Source: Gnetum montanum (lineage: Eukaryota; Streptophyta; Gnetopsida; Gnetales; Gnetaceae). Taken from it: DNA of 64,000 nucleotides. The notes beneath the pieces are model-generated. The model was not told the origin of the DNA, searched no databases, and saw only the letters and a list, made by a program, of their open reading frames with translations. The translations under genes and the position numbers were made by a program. Positions 49,200-60,808 of the stretch are shown here, piece after piece. Position 1 is the stretch's first letter, and each line of letters begins with the position of its first letter. The DNA lies in the NCBI GenBank assembly GCA_015680685.1, contig MNCI01037790.1, positions 261,473 through 325,472 on the forward strand, written 5' to 3'.

Positions 49200-51446
49200 G
49201 GAACAGGTGCAGATGGAGTTGGAGGATGGGATGAATGTCGAATATCTCCTAGAGGAGAAGGAGTCCTCCTAAAGTACTCCCAAACTTGGTACTAACGTTG
49301 GGGAGTTGTGTGACCCATAGAGTCACTTGGAGAAACCAACTGCTACACATAATAGCCATAAGGATCTAGTTACCGGTAAGGGTATTGTTGTCTTAGTGGT
49401 GGCATCCCCCATGACTATGGCTATTGCCACTACTGATGTTGTCCGATGGGTTGTGGTGGAGTTCCACTTGGATAGTACATTAACGATTGGTGGAACTACC
49501 TTAGGTTACCTTGGGGATAAGGTAACCTTCGGGGTGTTTGCCGTTTGTTAAGTCTCGGGTTAAGTCCAGACTCTTGTAGATGTGAGATGATTGGACAACA
49601 TCCCTTAGGATGGTCATATTGGTAGATCTCATATCCATCGTCATTGTCTATGTCTAAGTCCACAACCTCATCGGAGATAGTAATTTTCCCTTTACCCTTG
49701 TTATGTGTAGGGCCTGAATCTCATCTCTTTTTCTTATCTTTGTGACTACTTCATTCCTCCTTAGACTCCTCTACAATTTTTAAGATAGTTTCAAGTCTAG
49801 AGTCTAAGGAATGCCACAATTGATCCACCTTAGCCGATACTTCTGTTGTTAGCTTTTGAATCAGCAAGGTTTTTTTGTTCACCAACTCTTCGAATGGTAA
49901 CTCATCCTCTTCATCACAAAATATCACTCCCTTCTTTCAAAGGGAAGGATCACGGTTGTATTCTTTTGTGCTCTCTCTTTTTCGTAGTTCACCTTCTTCT
50001 TTGGCTACTTGCTCCAACAAGTGCTGAATTTCATGGGCTCTTAAGTAATAATAGTCTCCCTTGGGCATAAGTCCCAAGGGTTCTCCTAGCCTCATGTCTT
50101 AGCCCATCTATGATGTGGTGAAGTTGGTCCCATTGTGTGTAATCATGGCCCAAGCAACGATGTAATAATGCATAGTATTGACCCATGATAGCATCCAAGG
50201 GTTCATGATTACCTTGCTTCCATCCTTGGATTTGCTTATGCAAGTTAGACACTCTGGAGTACGTTTGATACTTATCATTAAAAAATTCTAACATCGTACT
50301 CCACCTCCTAATGGTTTCCAACTCTAAGGATTAGTACCAAATCTCTGCTTCCTTTATGAGTGTCCTGGGAAACAACTTTAGTTTTTGCCACTCGTTCTCT
50401 ATGTTTTGCAAGGCGCATGCATCATGGAATGCCTATAAATGATGTTACAGATCAGTGTTGTATCCCCCTTCAAAGCATGGGATATTATTCATATCTAATC
50501 ATTTGATCTAACTATCTCTTTGATGCCTTGTTGGTATTCTCACTACCTCTGTTATATCAAGCATACTTTGGGTTGCAAGTAGGGGCTCATCATGACCATC
50601 TCTTTCATGATGCCTATGATGTCTACGTTGTTCCCTACTTTCCCTTCATTCATGTCCTTGTCCTCTCTCTCGACTCTCTCGTCGAGGTCTCTCATTTTTC
50701 CTACCTCTATCCTCATCGTTATGCTTATGATGGTTGTGCCTAGATGTGGAAGGAGAGGGTGAGTGATGTGATGAAGGGGAAGAAGAAGAAGAACCATCGC
50801 CATGATGATGCTTCTTACCTTCTCTTCAGCTACTACGGCCCCGATCATGATGACGATCTAAGTGCTCGTCTTTTTCATGTGTTGTTGTTCCCTTAGTGAA
50901 CAGTTGGCATTCACAGGGATTAGAACCAGTGTTATGTATCGTGGAGCATAGGTTTTGATACCCCACCTCCTCACCATCGTTAGAAGGGGGAACATCATTT
51001 GATAGAGAAACTGTTATAAGTGGTTCACCATCTCCAATTTTACTTAGGACGTGCGGGAACCCTTTTCCCTTCAATAGTGTGTGATGGCTCTCCTGCCTTG
51101 AGTCCCTCATATGTTGCACTACTGTGGGATGGTAATCCCTTATGTCATAATCTCCTGCAACGTATTCAGCATATAATTCTGTCATGCCTATTTATGCAAG
51201 AGCACAAAGAAGCATGTTTGGGACTGATCGATCTGGAGGTAACACTATGTTACCTTGCAAGTCTCTTCATCGCAGCTGTTCTTCTTGATGGAGGATAAAG
51301 GTAAAGTCTAGTATGTATTCATCAAGATGAGTATATACCACTCGGTATTGTTGAGGAATTGGCAGAGTTCAATTATGTGTTTTTGATTGCCGACTATTTC
51401 TTGTATTTTTCCTAGGTGGTGTAATGCTCTTGTTAGAAGAAGACAT
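49200..51446 (-). pseudogene. gag: Element F gag
   Basis: The minus-strand ATG at 51446 starts MSSSNKSITPPR. An in-frame open part at 50826-51185 follows, then a frameshift, a charged hinge (50552-50848) and the core at 50031-50321 (RRWSTMLEFFNDKYQTYSRV, DGLRHEARRTLGTYAQGR). The zinc-like motif near 49575-49625 reads YQYDHPKGCCP. A tail rich in P and Q ends near 49200, before the protease. Confidence 0.8.
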
Positions 51447-51571
51447 TGTTATTTTATTCAGTGTGCTAATTAACCGTTATATAAATTTTTGTTTAATTAA
51501 CCCTAAGATTCATTTAAGCTCCCAACGATGTGAGTGATATCCTATGTTCTAGTTAGCACACAAACACTTAG

Positions 51572-51589
51572 TCCCCGACAACGGTGCCA
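51572..51589 (-). other. Element F primer-binding site (tRNA-Asp type)
   Basis: The minus strand reads TGGCACCGTTGTCGGGGA, 16 of 18 matches to the tRNA-Asp complement, one base from the LTR. Confidence 0.85.
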
Positions 51590-51590
51590 A

Positions 51591-52402
51591 TGATGAGTGG
51601 CGAGGTACCCCTACATGCTAATGATGAATATGAGCGTAGCACGCGCGATCCGGTCGAACTCCGCAGACTAAGTGCCTACACGCCTCATGGAACACTTAGG
51701 GTTAATCATTCGTTGTCTTCCCAGACTTACCTGTAGTTTTCACAGTGTATGGTTAAGTAATTCTAAGGTATATGATTTTTATATCTTTTTATGTTTTATC
51801 TCCTATGCTAACAAGGTGAAGGGTGAAGAGACTAACTAACTAACTCTAACTAACTAACTAAGCATTAATTAATCTAGCATCAGCATCCGTTCCCACTTAC
51901 CATTCATACCTTGAACCGATGCAACCTTGGTTACCAAATGCTAATCGTTGTTGGGATCACCAAGCGTAACACATGTGCTTGAAGTGGTCGTACTGAGGCA
52001 CTTAACTAGGAGAGACGGGTTAAGAAAGATTTAATAACTAATAAAGCATTTAAATGATAAATAATAAATAATAGTAAATAAAATCCTAATTAGCCTATTC
52101 CATGCACTGCAAGGTTTATCCAAGAAGTTCATCTTTATTGTTGTACACAAACTTGTGTTCAAGTACAATGTCTGCTCGAATAAAGATCCATTCACTTTGG
52201 AGTTCCTACTATGAGCACATGGAAATTAATCTATCACTAGAGAGGTTAGACTACCATAGTTTCCCTATGGTCTAGGCCTAGAATGGAAAACAAGGGAGAG
52301 CCACCTCTTATTTATAGATATGATGGCACACCGTGATATTGCGTATGCGATATCGCGGAGGATGACATGATATCGCGTGGGATGCGATATCATGTCCCAT
52401 CA
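51591..52402 (-). repeat. Element F 5' LTR
   Basis: It starts TGATGAGTGGCGAGG and ends GTCCCATCA. Reversed TATA at 52311-52318; palindromic GATATTGCGTATGCGATATC just beyond, at about 52335-52357. Confidence 0.92.
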
Positions 52403-52407
52403 ACAAT

Positions 52408-54340
52408 GACTAACAAAATGACTATACAATGATTACACATAAGCTTGCACATTTACCAATGCATATGATGTATTCTTATATTTTTCATGCTTCTAAATCC
52501 ATCTTGGAACTTGTGCAACGGCTAGCCAATGATCACTAATGGTTATGGAANCAAGCTATATTTGAAATCTTTAGTTTTCTTATGGTATATTTATCTAAAT
52601 CTATTTGTAATTGAGCAACANAGTATGGGAAAGATGTCTCTTCTATAGGGACCAAAAATGAAACTACTTGTTTTGATGTTGGGAGCCTCCAAATGCCTCC
52701 AAACAAGTCCCCATAGACCTTATAACCTCCTAGACTTAGTAAAATGAGCTAGGAACACTTTGAAACATGCCAAAACATCCAGGAATCATCCTTAACAAAA
52801 ATAGATACATTTTGTTTGAATTCTTTGTATTCATCCATGCTCCCTTGAGTCCTTTGCTCTTGCTCCTCTAAACAAAACAACCACACAAACATCCTTGTAC
52901 TCCATTTTTCTTAATATTTTGACATACTAAAAGATCAACACTTACCATGGTCATAATGATATTCTTTTCACAATAAAACTAAAATAAACTTGTGATCATT
53001 ATGCCTGGATAGAGAAGTGAAGAACCAAGTGAAAATGAAAAGGGTTTGACATCAAGGGGATTTGTGGATTCTCTGAGACTACTACTATGAGTCTTATCCT
53101 ATTTTTAGAGAGTGTATTATTTTCTTGAGTTCTACCAAAAAAGGGAAGTATGAGTAAAATAAGTGTTACCTTACCATGTCATCAAAAAGACATGTTATCC
53201 ATGCTTGAAGGTAGTCCTTTGGTAAGGTCAACATAGTAAAATTATAATAAATGCCTAGAATAAAATTTCTAGGGGTTCCATTAGGAAAACATGTTACCTA
53301 TGCTTGAAGGTAGGTAGCTTCTCAAAAATCTCAAAAATAAGTATGCTATTAATAAACTTCTTCCTTTAACAACATTACCAAGTGATAAGACTTCTTGTAG
53401 TAACGATACTCTTATGGTTGCTAGTTTTGGGATGATATAATGTGATGTTACTAGTCAATGGTATGGACTTGGTTTGGATCTTGGATAGAACAATTAATGA
53501 CCACTTTAACGATACATTACAAAAAAGAATTCATTATGCCTATAATAAGACATCTCATGCCCCAATTTCTACAATTCTTTCAAATCTCATTCCACCTCAC
53601 TGGATATATTATCATAATTCTATAGTTTTGTATAATATAGTGTTGTTTTCCCAGCTTGGCTATACTAACATGTGTATTTTGTAAGATAGGTATGTTCTAA
53701 ATTCAACTCCTTGAATGCCTATGGACACTTATAGGTGTGGTTATATAAGGGTATTAAGGGCTGGAGCTTGCTTTGAGGAGGACCCATTTATAGAACTCTT
53801 ATACCTCATACCTGATGATCAATTCCACATCATCTTATGCCTTCATAATACTTTAATAATCAATCTAATACTTTTCTAAGTTTACATATCTAAAAATACA
53901 CTTAACAATTCTCACTCCATCTCATATACATTCAATAAACCTTTTTTGCTAAGATTTCGTATGATCTTTAAATGCAAAATTTCTATAATCTAAGCATCAT
54001 CTATGGTTAAAGACCCTTCAGATAACCTTTATATCTTCCAAACTATCCAATTGACTTTATTTTTCTATCATAAATAGCCAAAAATCCAAAAAAAAAATAG
54101 TATTGATGTCATATCTACGATGTCGCATGACTTACAACAGCATAGCTATGATGTTGCACATATAAAAATCTATATGTATGCGTAGAGAGTTAGAAAAATT
54201 TTTCATTTTGCAATTTCATAACAAAAGGAGTTCATGTAGTTTTTTCTAATCTCTAATGCTTGAACTTCCTAACACCATAACTTCCTCACCACAACTCCAA
54301 TTTTCATGATTCTTGAATCCTCTTGATCCAAGAGTGCTCA
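52408..54340. other. Unrecognised AT-rich DNA right of element F
   Basis: This takes the place of pol in element D, but I find no pol motif in any frame. A 25-base repeat (ACATGTTAYCYATGCTTGAA and on) occurs at 53190-53214 and 53289-53313. Around 54105-54170 repeated CATATCTACGATGTCGCATG-like blocks followed by CATATAAAAATC look like an LTR promoter fragment. Short open frames, for example 53442-53684, match nothing known to me. Confidence 0.45.
52552..52620. repeat. 69-bp block flanked by single Ns, identical to 61871-61939
   Basis: N at 52551 and 52621. Every base between them matches 61871-61939, in the same orientation. The flanks do not match. Confidence 0.95.
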
Positions 54341-54737
54341 ACTTAGTTGTGGGGGTAGGAGGGTGTTTTGCATGTAAATAAGGAAGGCTGAGCCAAAATT
54401 TTCTAACCTTGGAAGATAATATTAAGCATAAGTATAAGAATAAAAAAAGAATATTTTAAAAAACTAGTAAAATAAAAGCCAATGGACTTAACTGATTCTC
54501 CTAATCAATCATTCAATGGTATAATAAATGAAAAAAATGATGTGAAAGGTCATAACAATCAAAGATACAACAATTAAGGGTTTCTTTTTGAATTTCTCCA
54601 ACTTTGCAATCATAATAAGAGCCATAACTACTAATAAGAATAAAAATTAGATCAAACTAAGGATACAAGAAAGGATTATGCGCTATTAGGAACCTATTTG
54701 AAATCCTTTGATAACCTTGAATATTTAATGATTGTAG
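54341..54737 (+). other. Element D pol-end motif and short spacer
   Basis: CAACTTAGTTGTGGGGGTA near 54338-54356 is the pol-end motif. The spacer then ends at TGATTGTAG before the accessory ATG. It is far shorter than the spacers of A, E and F. Confidence 0.6.
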
Positions 54738-57500
54738 ATGGCTCCTAAAAGACCCGTTGTAGAAGGACCTTCACAGCCAAGGAGCAAGAGACCCAGGGGC
54801 TAAGCAAGAGGGTAAGCACAAGAACAAACACCATAAGAAGAACACGTAGATCAGGAGGCCCAATCATACAATAGTCATCAACAAACCTTGCTACTAAATA
54901 ATCTGCATAGGTTAAGGCAAAGGCACTGCTAACACCAGAACAAGGAAAACACCCAATGCTGTTGGTAGAATGCCTCCAGGAAATTCAAGAAAAGTCCATT
55001 ATGTCCATAGTCATTGTGGAATTAAAATTTACACCATTCATGGAGTTCGCTCCTAAAGGTGTTATGACACAACTCCAAGCCTCTCCTTTATGGCCAACCT
55101 TGTTAAGCAATGTTGAAAGGTACTTTGAAGAAGTTTATCAATTTTGGAAAAAATAAGCAAGATGATGCACAATTCAAAATTAAAAGAGTCTTAGTGTCAT
55201 ATTCTATTGAAGTTATTGCCAAGGCACTGAACATTCCCAATGTCAAAGTTAATGTAGCATAAATATTCATAAGGTTTGACATAGATGTAAAGAAATTATG
55301 GCTGTAGCAAGCCTATGGAAAAGAGGACAAGAATTAGAGTGAACTAACTCAAGGAGAAAATTTATTTCAAGATTAGAACCTATCACTTATTCCCAACTAA
55401 AAGACTCAATAGAATCTCTACATATGCAGCTAGAGGAAGTGCAATCCTAATAGGAAAATTTAATGTTAACATCACCCATTTTCTCTTCTTAGAGATCCAA
55501 AGAAGGTTTGAAGAAAAGAAGGTATGGAAACTTACACTACCATTTCCTTGTCTAATTAGAAAGTTGTGGAAGTAAGCAAGAATCCTAGAACTACACAAAT
55601 GATGTTCTGAGGAAAGTCTAGATTATATCCTATCTAGAGATGTTTAAGAAAGTGCCATCCAAGAAGGATTAGCTAGAAAAGCTAACAACCACTAAGGGAG
55701 CATTAGGTTCTACACTTATTAGTAACATTCCAATTATTGGATAGTAGCAATAAGTAGGACCTAGTGAGTTAACACTTGCTAGTGATAGCCCTAAACAACA
55801 AGCTTTACCACCACAACAAGACTACTAACCTTTAATGAATCACCTGTAAAAAATTGCGGACACTATCAGCTAAGGAACGAGGGAATATTCTACTCTATAC
55901 AAAGTAAGAGATAACTCTGTAAGGCCTACCAGATCCACAAGACTTTCCAATGGGTAGGTATCTTTACAGGCAAGAGGAGATGATGACTAGACATAATAGA
56001 TCTTAGGGAACATTGCATTATTTTAGGTGATGTTAAAAATTGGGAAATGCATCACAATAGTGATCATGCAATACTAGGATGAAATAGGAGCAGTAGAAGT
56101 TATTATTGATTATAATAAAAAATGTTTCAATGTTCCCATTATGTCACTGGTCGATATTTTTGGAGCCATAGGCATTAAAATATTAGTTAGAACATCAATG
56201 ACCCCACCAAAGCATGAGGATGTCTTCAACAAACTACTACAGATGGGCCAAGTTATGCAGAATATCTTTTATATTCCTAGTCATATCACTATAGTATAGT
56301 CTAATCTCATAGCCAAAAAAGGAAAGTTGATCATGACAAAAACAAGGGCAAATCACACAGAAAACAAGGTGCAAAGGCTATAGGCTGAACTAGTAGCTTT
56401 AAAAGTGGAGAAAAGAGACCTTGCACAATTTGTAGCAACAAACCAGCTGGAACAATTCAAAAACTAAAAAGTTAAGCAATTAATAGCATGAAACATTCAA
56501 GTTGATATGGAAAAGGAAAAGGCAGTTTGAAACACATCTATGGTTGAAGGACAAACATATGCATATGCCAAAGCCATCACCACCTTGGAAGAATAGAATA
56601 AAAAGCTTACTATTAATAACACAAGATTGAAAGATATTGAAAAACAAAAGAATGTTCTCAATGAAAGTATTCATCAACTATGAGAACAATTTATCTAAGT
56701 TAACCAGGATATGAATAAATTGGTCAAAGAAAATCAGATCCTATTAATGGAAAAAGTGTGTGCCATCCACCTAAAGTCAACAATTGAAATAAGCCTGTGG
56801 CAAAATGAGGCCAAAAAGCATGATAAGCTTAAGGAACACTTTAGGGATCAAGTGGGCATCTATAAGTAAATCAGTGAAAAAGAAATCTAGATGGTAAAGG
56901 CCAAGATCAACTTAATTACAACTCAAACATCATATTGGTAGCCTATTCTGGACAACTTTGCCCATGTCCACTAGGATAAAGTAAAAAATAAAGATCTTAA
57001 AATAAAGTAAAAAATCAAGATATTAAATAGAGCACATGGGGTTAGCCAACCTTTAGTATGCTAACCTGGCCATGTTAATAGTAGGTAGGCCACAAAATGA
57101 GCTAGCAAGTAGCAATAGTCTACATAATGTATGAAAGCGAGTTTCCAAATTAAAAGGATGCCTAATAGAAATTACATGTGGCAAACTTTAAGCTTGAAAT
57201 TATCAAGGCCAACTACCAAGTGCAGAAGGATGGTGTAACAAACTTGGCATGCTGGATAATAGACTACCAGGAACTAAGAAAGATGGACCAAGCTTTTGAA
57301 GAGGAGAGAAGGTAGTTTGCAACTTAATATATGAAATATAATAAGATGTTCCTATAGCTACCATGCCCATGGGATGTACAATACCATCCAACATCATCAA
57401 GTTTTCATGAATGGTACATGATCCCCTATTAGAAGAGGAAAAGCTTTAGGCACTCCTAAACCAATATCGATTTCAAAATCCTAATGATAAAGGAAGGAAG
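54738..57500 (+). pseudogene. Element D accessory ORF with long coiled coil
   Basis: The ATG at 54738 starts MAPKRPVVEGPSQPRSKRPR, a basic N-terminus shared with A. It is preceded by ATGATTGTAG, an acceptor-like site with T for C. The open piece 54956-55156 contains LKFTPFMEFAPKG and QLQASPLWP, matching A and C. Blocks IxKALNIPNVKVN and LTLPFPCLIRKLW-like follow to about 55580. From 56330 to 57330 it is E/K/Q/L-rich coiled coil. This is the only copy besides A whose N-terminus survives. Function unknown. The frame is broken. Confidence 0.65.
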
Positions 57501-57733
57501 CTGATAGAGTAGCCTTCACCACTTGGAACATAAAGGCCACATTAAGCTATTTTTTTTGTTTTGTGGTGTCTTGTTATTCTTAACTATGTCAATTTTGTAA
57601 AAACACCACTCAAACCACAATTTGAAATTCAAATTCATGTATATAGTTAGTTAAGATAAGTTTGAGTCTACCTCCTAGTTTTGTAAGGGACTCTATTCTC
57701 ATTTTATTTTAAACTTGAGGATGAGTTTCCAAT

Positions 57734-57747
57734 CAATCATGGGGATA
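57734..57747 (+). other. Element D polypurine tract
   Basis: CAATCATGGGGATA before the 3' LTR, with one G to A change in the run. Confidence 0.65.
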
Positions 57748-58606
57748 TTATAAATCTAATTTTATTCTTGCATGATATCGTATCTATGATATGATAGCCC
57801 ATCCCACATTATCATTGATGCAATGTCTCAAGAGCTACGTGGCCCTATAAATACTAAAACTTGGTCACACCAACAACAATAATTTTATTACACCCTTAAC
57901 TAGATTCTTGTAGTTTGTTTCTAAAGTTAGTAATAAAGTGAATGCCCACTGTGTGGTGTTAAGCAATTGTACGACATTTTTATTCGAGTGGATTATACTT
58001 GGGCACTGTTCATGAGCGAAAATAAAGATGGAGATTATTTTTCATCATTGTAGCATCCATTTCTTTTGTTTTACTTAGCTTAATTTTCATGTTTACTTTA
58101 GTTTAGTTCTTTACATTTCCGAATTACTTTACTTTTCATGCTCATTAGTAAGGCAGAATGAATACTAATTTTAAGCATTAAAGTGTAATCATTTGGTAAT
58201 GCAATAGTCATTTCACTTAATTCACTCAATAGTGAACTCACTTGGTAATTTTAGTAATGGTTACATCAGCCTAATATTTGATCGGTAAGCCAAGATCAGC
58301 TACTCATCACCATAGGCTAGGGTAGATTTACATTTTTTTCATTACTTAGACTTAGATTTTAATCTCACTTTCATTATGTTAACAACTAGGAGTAAATTGA
58401 GCCCAACAACATCAACATATCATATGCCTCATTAAGAGTTAAACTATACACTTGAACTTCAGGAACTTAAATTGGGAAGACAACAATCATGAACCTATCA
58501 TCAACTCCTAGCATACTTACATTGACCATCCACAGATTATGGTTTGGTTGCATGTATGTGCTCATGACTTGTATGGTGAAGTGTTGGGATGCCCTACTGC
58601 TCATTA
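57748..58606 (+). repeat. Element D 3' LTR
   Basis: It starts TTATAAATC, where TG is expected, and ends CTGCTCATTA. GATATCGTATCTATGATATG at 57775-57794 stands upstream of CCCTATAAATAC at 57843-57854. Confidence 0.8.
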
Positions 58607-58611
58607 GGTAC

Positions 58612-60803
58612 TTTTATACATATGGGATAATCCAATAGGTAAAAACATTTCTACTTGACTAATATTAGAGGAGGCATCAACAACAAAACAACCATTTATA
58701 TGCACCTATGTTACTTCATCTATGATGTCAAATAAGCCAGGCAAGATTAGGCTTTTACTATTTTAGAATTGAAACAAGTAGATAGGTCAAGACTCCATAA
58801 GAAGAGAGAACCTACCATTTCTGCAATCAAAAAGTAATTGAAGATGAGTATCACAAATTTCTGCAATATTTTGTTTTAGAACATTGTTGCTTCAAATGGC
58901 AAATTACAACTAAAAAACTTAGAAGACCTATTTAATGTAGCACCAAGGAAACTTGGTAACTTTATTGATGAAGTATTTGATATGCATGTTATGTACATTG
59001 CCTCTCTTTAATAGATCATGTAGATCTAAGTATGTAATAAAAAACCATTTTAGTTTTGTAATATTAAATATTTTAAAGTTTTAATTTTTTTTGAACTAAC
59101 AATTAGCTTTTCTTTTGGGTTGCATTAGTTTTAATTTCTTTTAGAAAGCACATTGCAACATTGTACTTTTATTGGTACATCCTTGTAGTTAGGTATCATT
59201 TGCAATACTAAACTAGTATAAGGTATGCCATCATAATCTAATTTACATAGAAGATGAACATTTGAAAATGAATCTTCTTTAACTTCCTCCTTCTATATAT
59301 TGTTGATGCGTAGATTTTGGACACACCAACACCCGGAAAAAACTTGTTTTGAGGCATTATTGCCTAGGGTGCCTCTCGTATGGGTATGAAAACCTAGGAA
59401 TGGTCTTAGGTAAGGGCAATGTAGCGTTCCAAAAAATTTTGAGTAAAAAGGCTAAACAAAGTCTAAATATTGAACAAACTTTAAAATCTGAGCATTACGT
59501 GATTTCTTTGTAATAGTGGAATCCACGTAAAGGTGAGAGTACAAAAACTAGATGATGGATAAAAATAATCTGAACAAACAATGGAAGCAAACTAATGATA
59601 AAACAACAAGGTGTTAAAACTTTTTCGTTGCCTTCTTCTAACTACCATCCACTACTAGTGAACCGGAGACCTCCTACGATGTCTTTTTTTTTCTTGCCTA
59701 CTGGTCGCTTCCCCTCTTATAAGCTACTCCCCACCACTATTATGAATGCCCACGCCCACCACTAATGTTAATTATGTCCACCATTATTGATTATGTCCAC
59801 CTCTGCCATCACTTGCACATCAGTTACCTGTGTTGCCCACGTTCCCCACCATCATTATGACTCCCACAAAATGCCCGCTGCTGTGTTGGTTGGCTCATTA
59901 TTTGATGAGCCATTGATATTTTCAAAGTAATGTCTATTATCATGTTTGAATCCAAATTTACAGCTTTAATTCTTGTTTTTAATTCTTCATCCAACATATC
60001 TTCAATTTTTTTATCCAAGTAAGGATAATATGCACCCTCCATATCTTTCGTTGATATGCTCTTGAAAGTAAAAGTGAACTTCAAGGACTAAGAGGAAGAT
60101 ATATTAGAACTCTGAGCTATCAAAACCCTTTGAGAATTAACAAACTTCACCTTGCAACTTCCTAGAGATGCTAAATGTTATTTCAAATGGATATAATATC
60201 CTGACAATTTCTACAATGCCAAGAGAAGTGTCTCTCTTATACAGAATATAAATCTAAATTTAGAAATATTCAGCATAGGGGTTTTGTGTGGGTAGCTTAT
60301 GCCAACAACACCCTGTTGTAGTGGGGCCTTGGCATGACTTAAGTCTAGGTACATAGAATCCTAAGGTTATATAAATTTAAGAAAATTAGGTCTAGTGCCA
60401 ACTCTAAATGTTTGATTTAGAAAGGTTAAGTTATGGGTTTGATTTCATTGGATAATATGTGACACCAATTCTAATTAAGTACTATAAAAGTTTTTTTTTT
60501 ATGTTGGTAATATGTAGCATCATCTAGTTCTTATAACCCCTTAATTGTTGCTTGTATTTTCTTTTGTACATATAATAATGCTTTAAGTAGAAGTTAAGCA
60601 AAATATAATTAGGGGTCATCATTTTAGAAGAAAGGGGAGGATCAAAACCTCAAAATAAACTATAAGTATCATTGTGAGGAGAGGGGGTTCTATTGATAGA
60701 TGATAATAATTTAAAAGTTGCATAGTACCTTTCATTGAAAGCACCCTTATTCAAATTGTGAAACCATACCTTGGTGATTAGACAAATAAGTCATGGCCCT
60801 GTG
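58612..60803. other. Unassigned DNA right of the D stack
   Basis: AT-rich and stop-rich. Apart from the minus-strand ORF at 59824-60084 I see no gene. The minus strand at 59700-59820 carries GGTGG-rich repeats next to that ORF. Confidence 0.5.
59824..60084 (-). CDS. Unrecognised 86-codon ORF, possibly a decayed gag
   Basis: It begins MKFTFTFKSISTKDMEGAYY, contains the acidic KKIEDMLDEELKTRIKAVN and ends SHNDGGERGQHR. Downstream, stop-interrupted GG/H-rich sequence could be the remains of a basic C-terminal tail. The composition differs from the gypsy gags in the window. It might be a remnant of another element's gag or of a host gene. No family is recognised and there is no evidence that it is expressed. 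Confidence 0.25.
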   Translation of the reverse strand: MKFTFTFKSISTKDMEGAYYPYLDKKIEDMLDEELKTRIKAVNLDSNMIIDITLKISMAHQIMSQPTQQRAFCGSHNDGGERGQHR

Positions 60804-60808
60804 CCTAG

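Larger units (their letters stand above)
45554..52402 (-). mobile_element. Element F: gypsy element lacking reverse transcriptase, RNase H and integrase
   Basis: 6849 bases, with ACAAT at 45549-45553 and 52403-52407 and intact TG and CA ends. It carries PBS, gag, protease, spacer, a short accessory start and PPT. Compared with C, about 2.9 kb is missing between the protease linker (about 48190) and the pol-end motif (48132-48144). The LTRs look the most alike of any pair here, so F is probably among the youngest insertions. Confidence 0.92.
32318..58606 (+). mobile_element. Element D: gypsy element holding nested elements E and F
   Basis: GGTAC at 32313-32317 and 58607-58611 flanks LTRs in the same orientation, with termini TAATA and CATTA where TGATA and CATCA are expected. 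Removing E and F with one copy of each duplication leaves about 11.46 kb, close to the 11.47 kb of element C. It has PBS, gag, protease, accessory ORF and PPT. Between the protease end (about 36225) and the pol-end motif (about 54345) the non-nested DNA shows no reverse transcriptase, RNase H or integrase. That zone contains the single-N joints at 36195, 36635, 52551 and 52621, so some misassembly is possible. Confidence 0.75.

Noticed and set aside
54100-54345. Another LTR just left of the D accessory region
   Set aside because: GATGTCG-type repeats and a TATAAAA look like an LTR promoter, but no LTR start, end or duplication could be placed.
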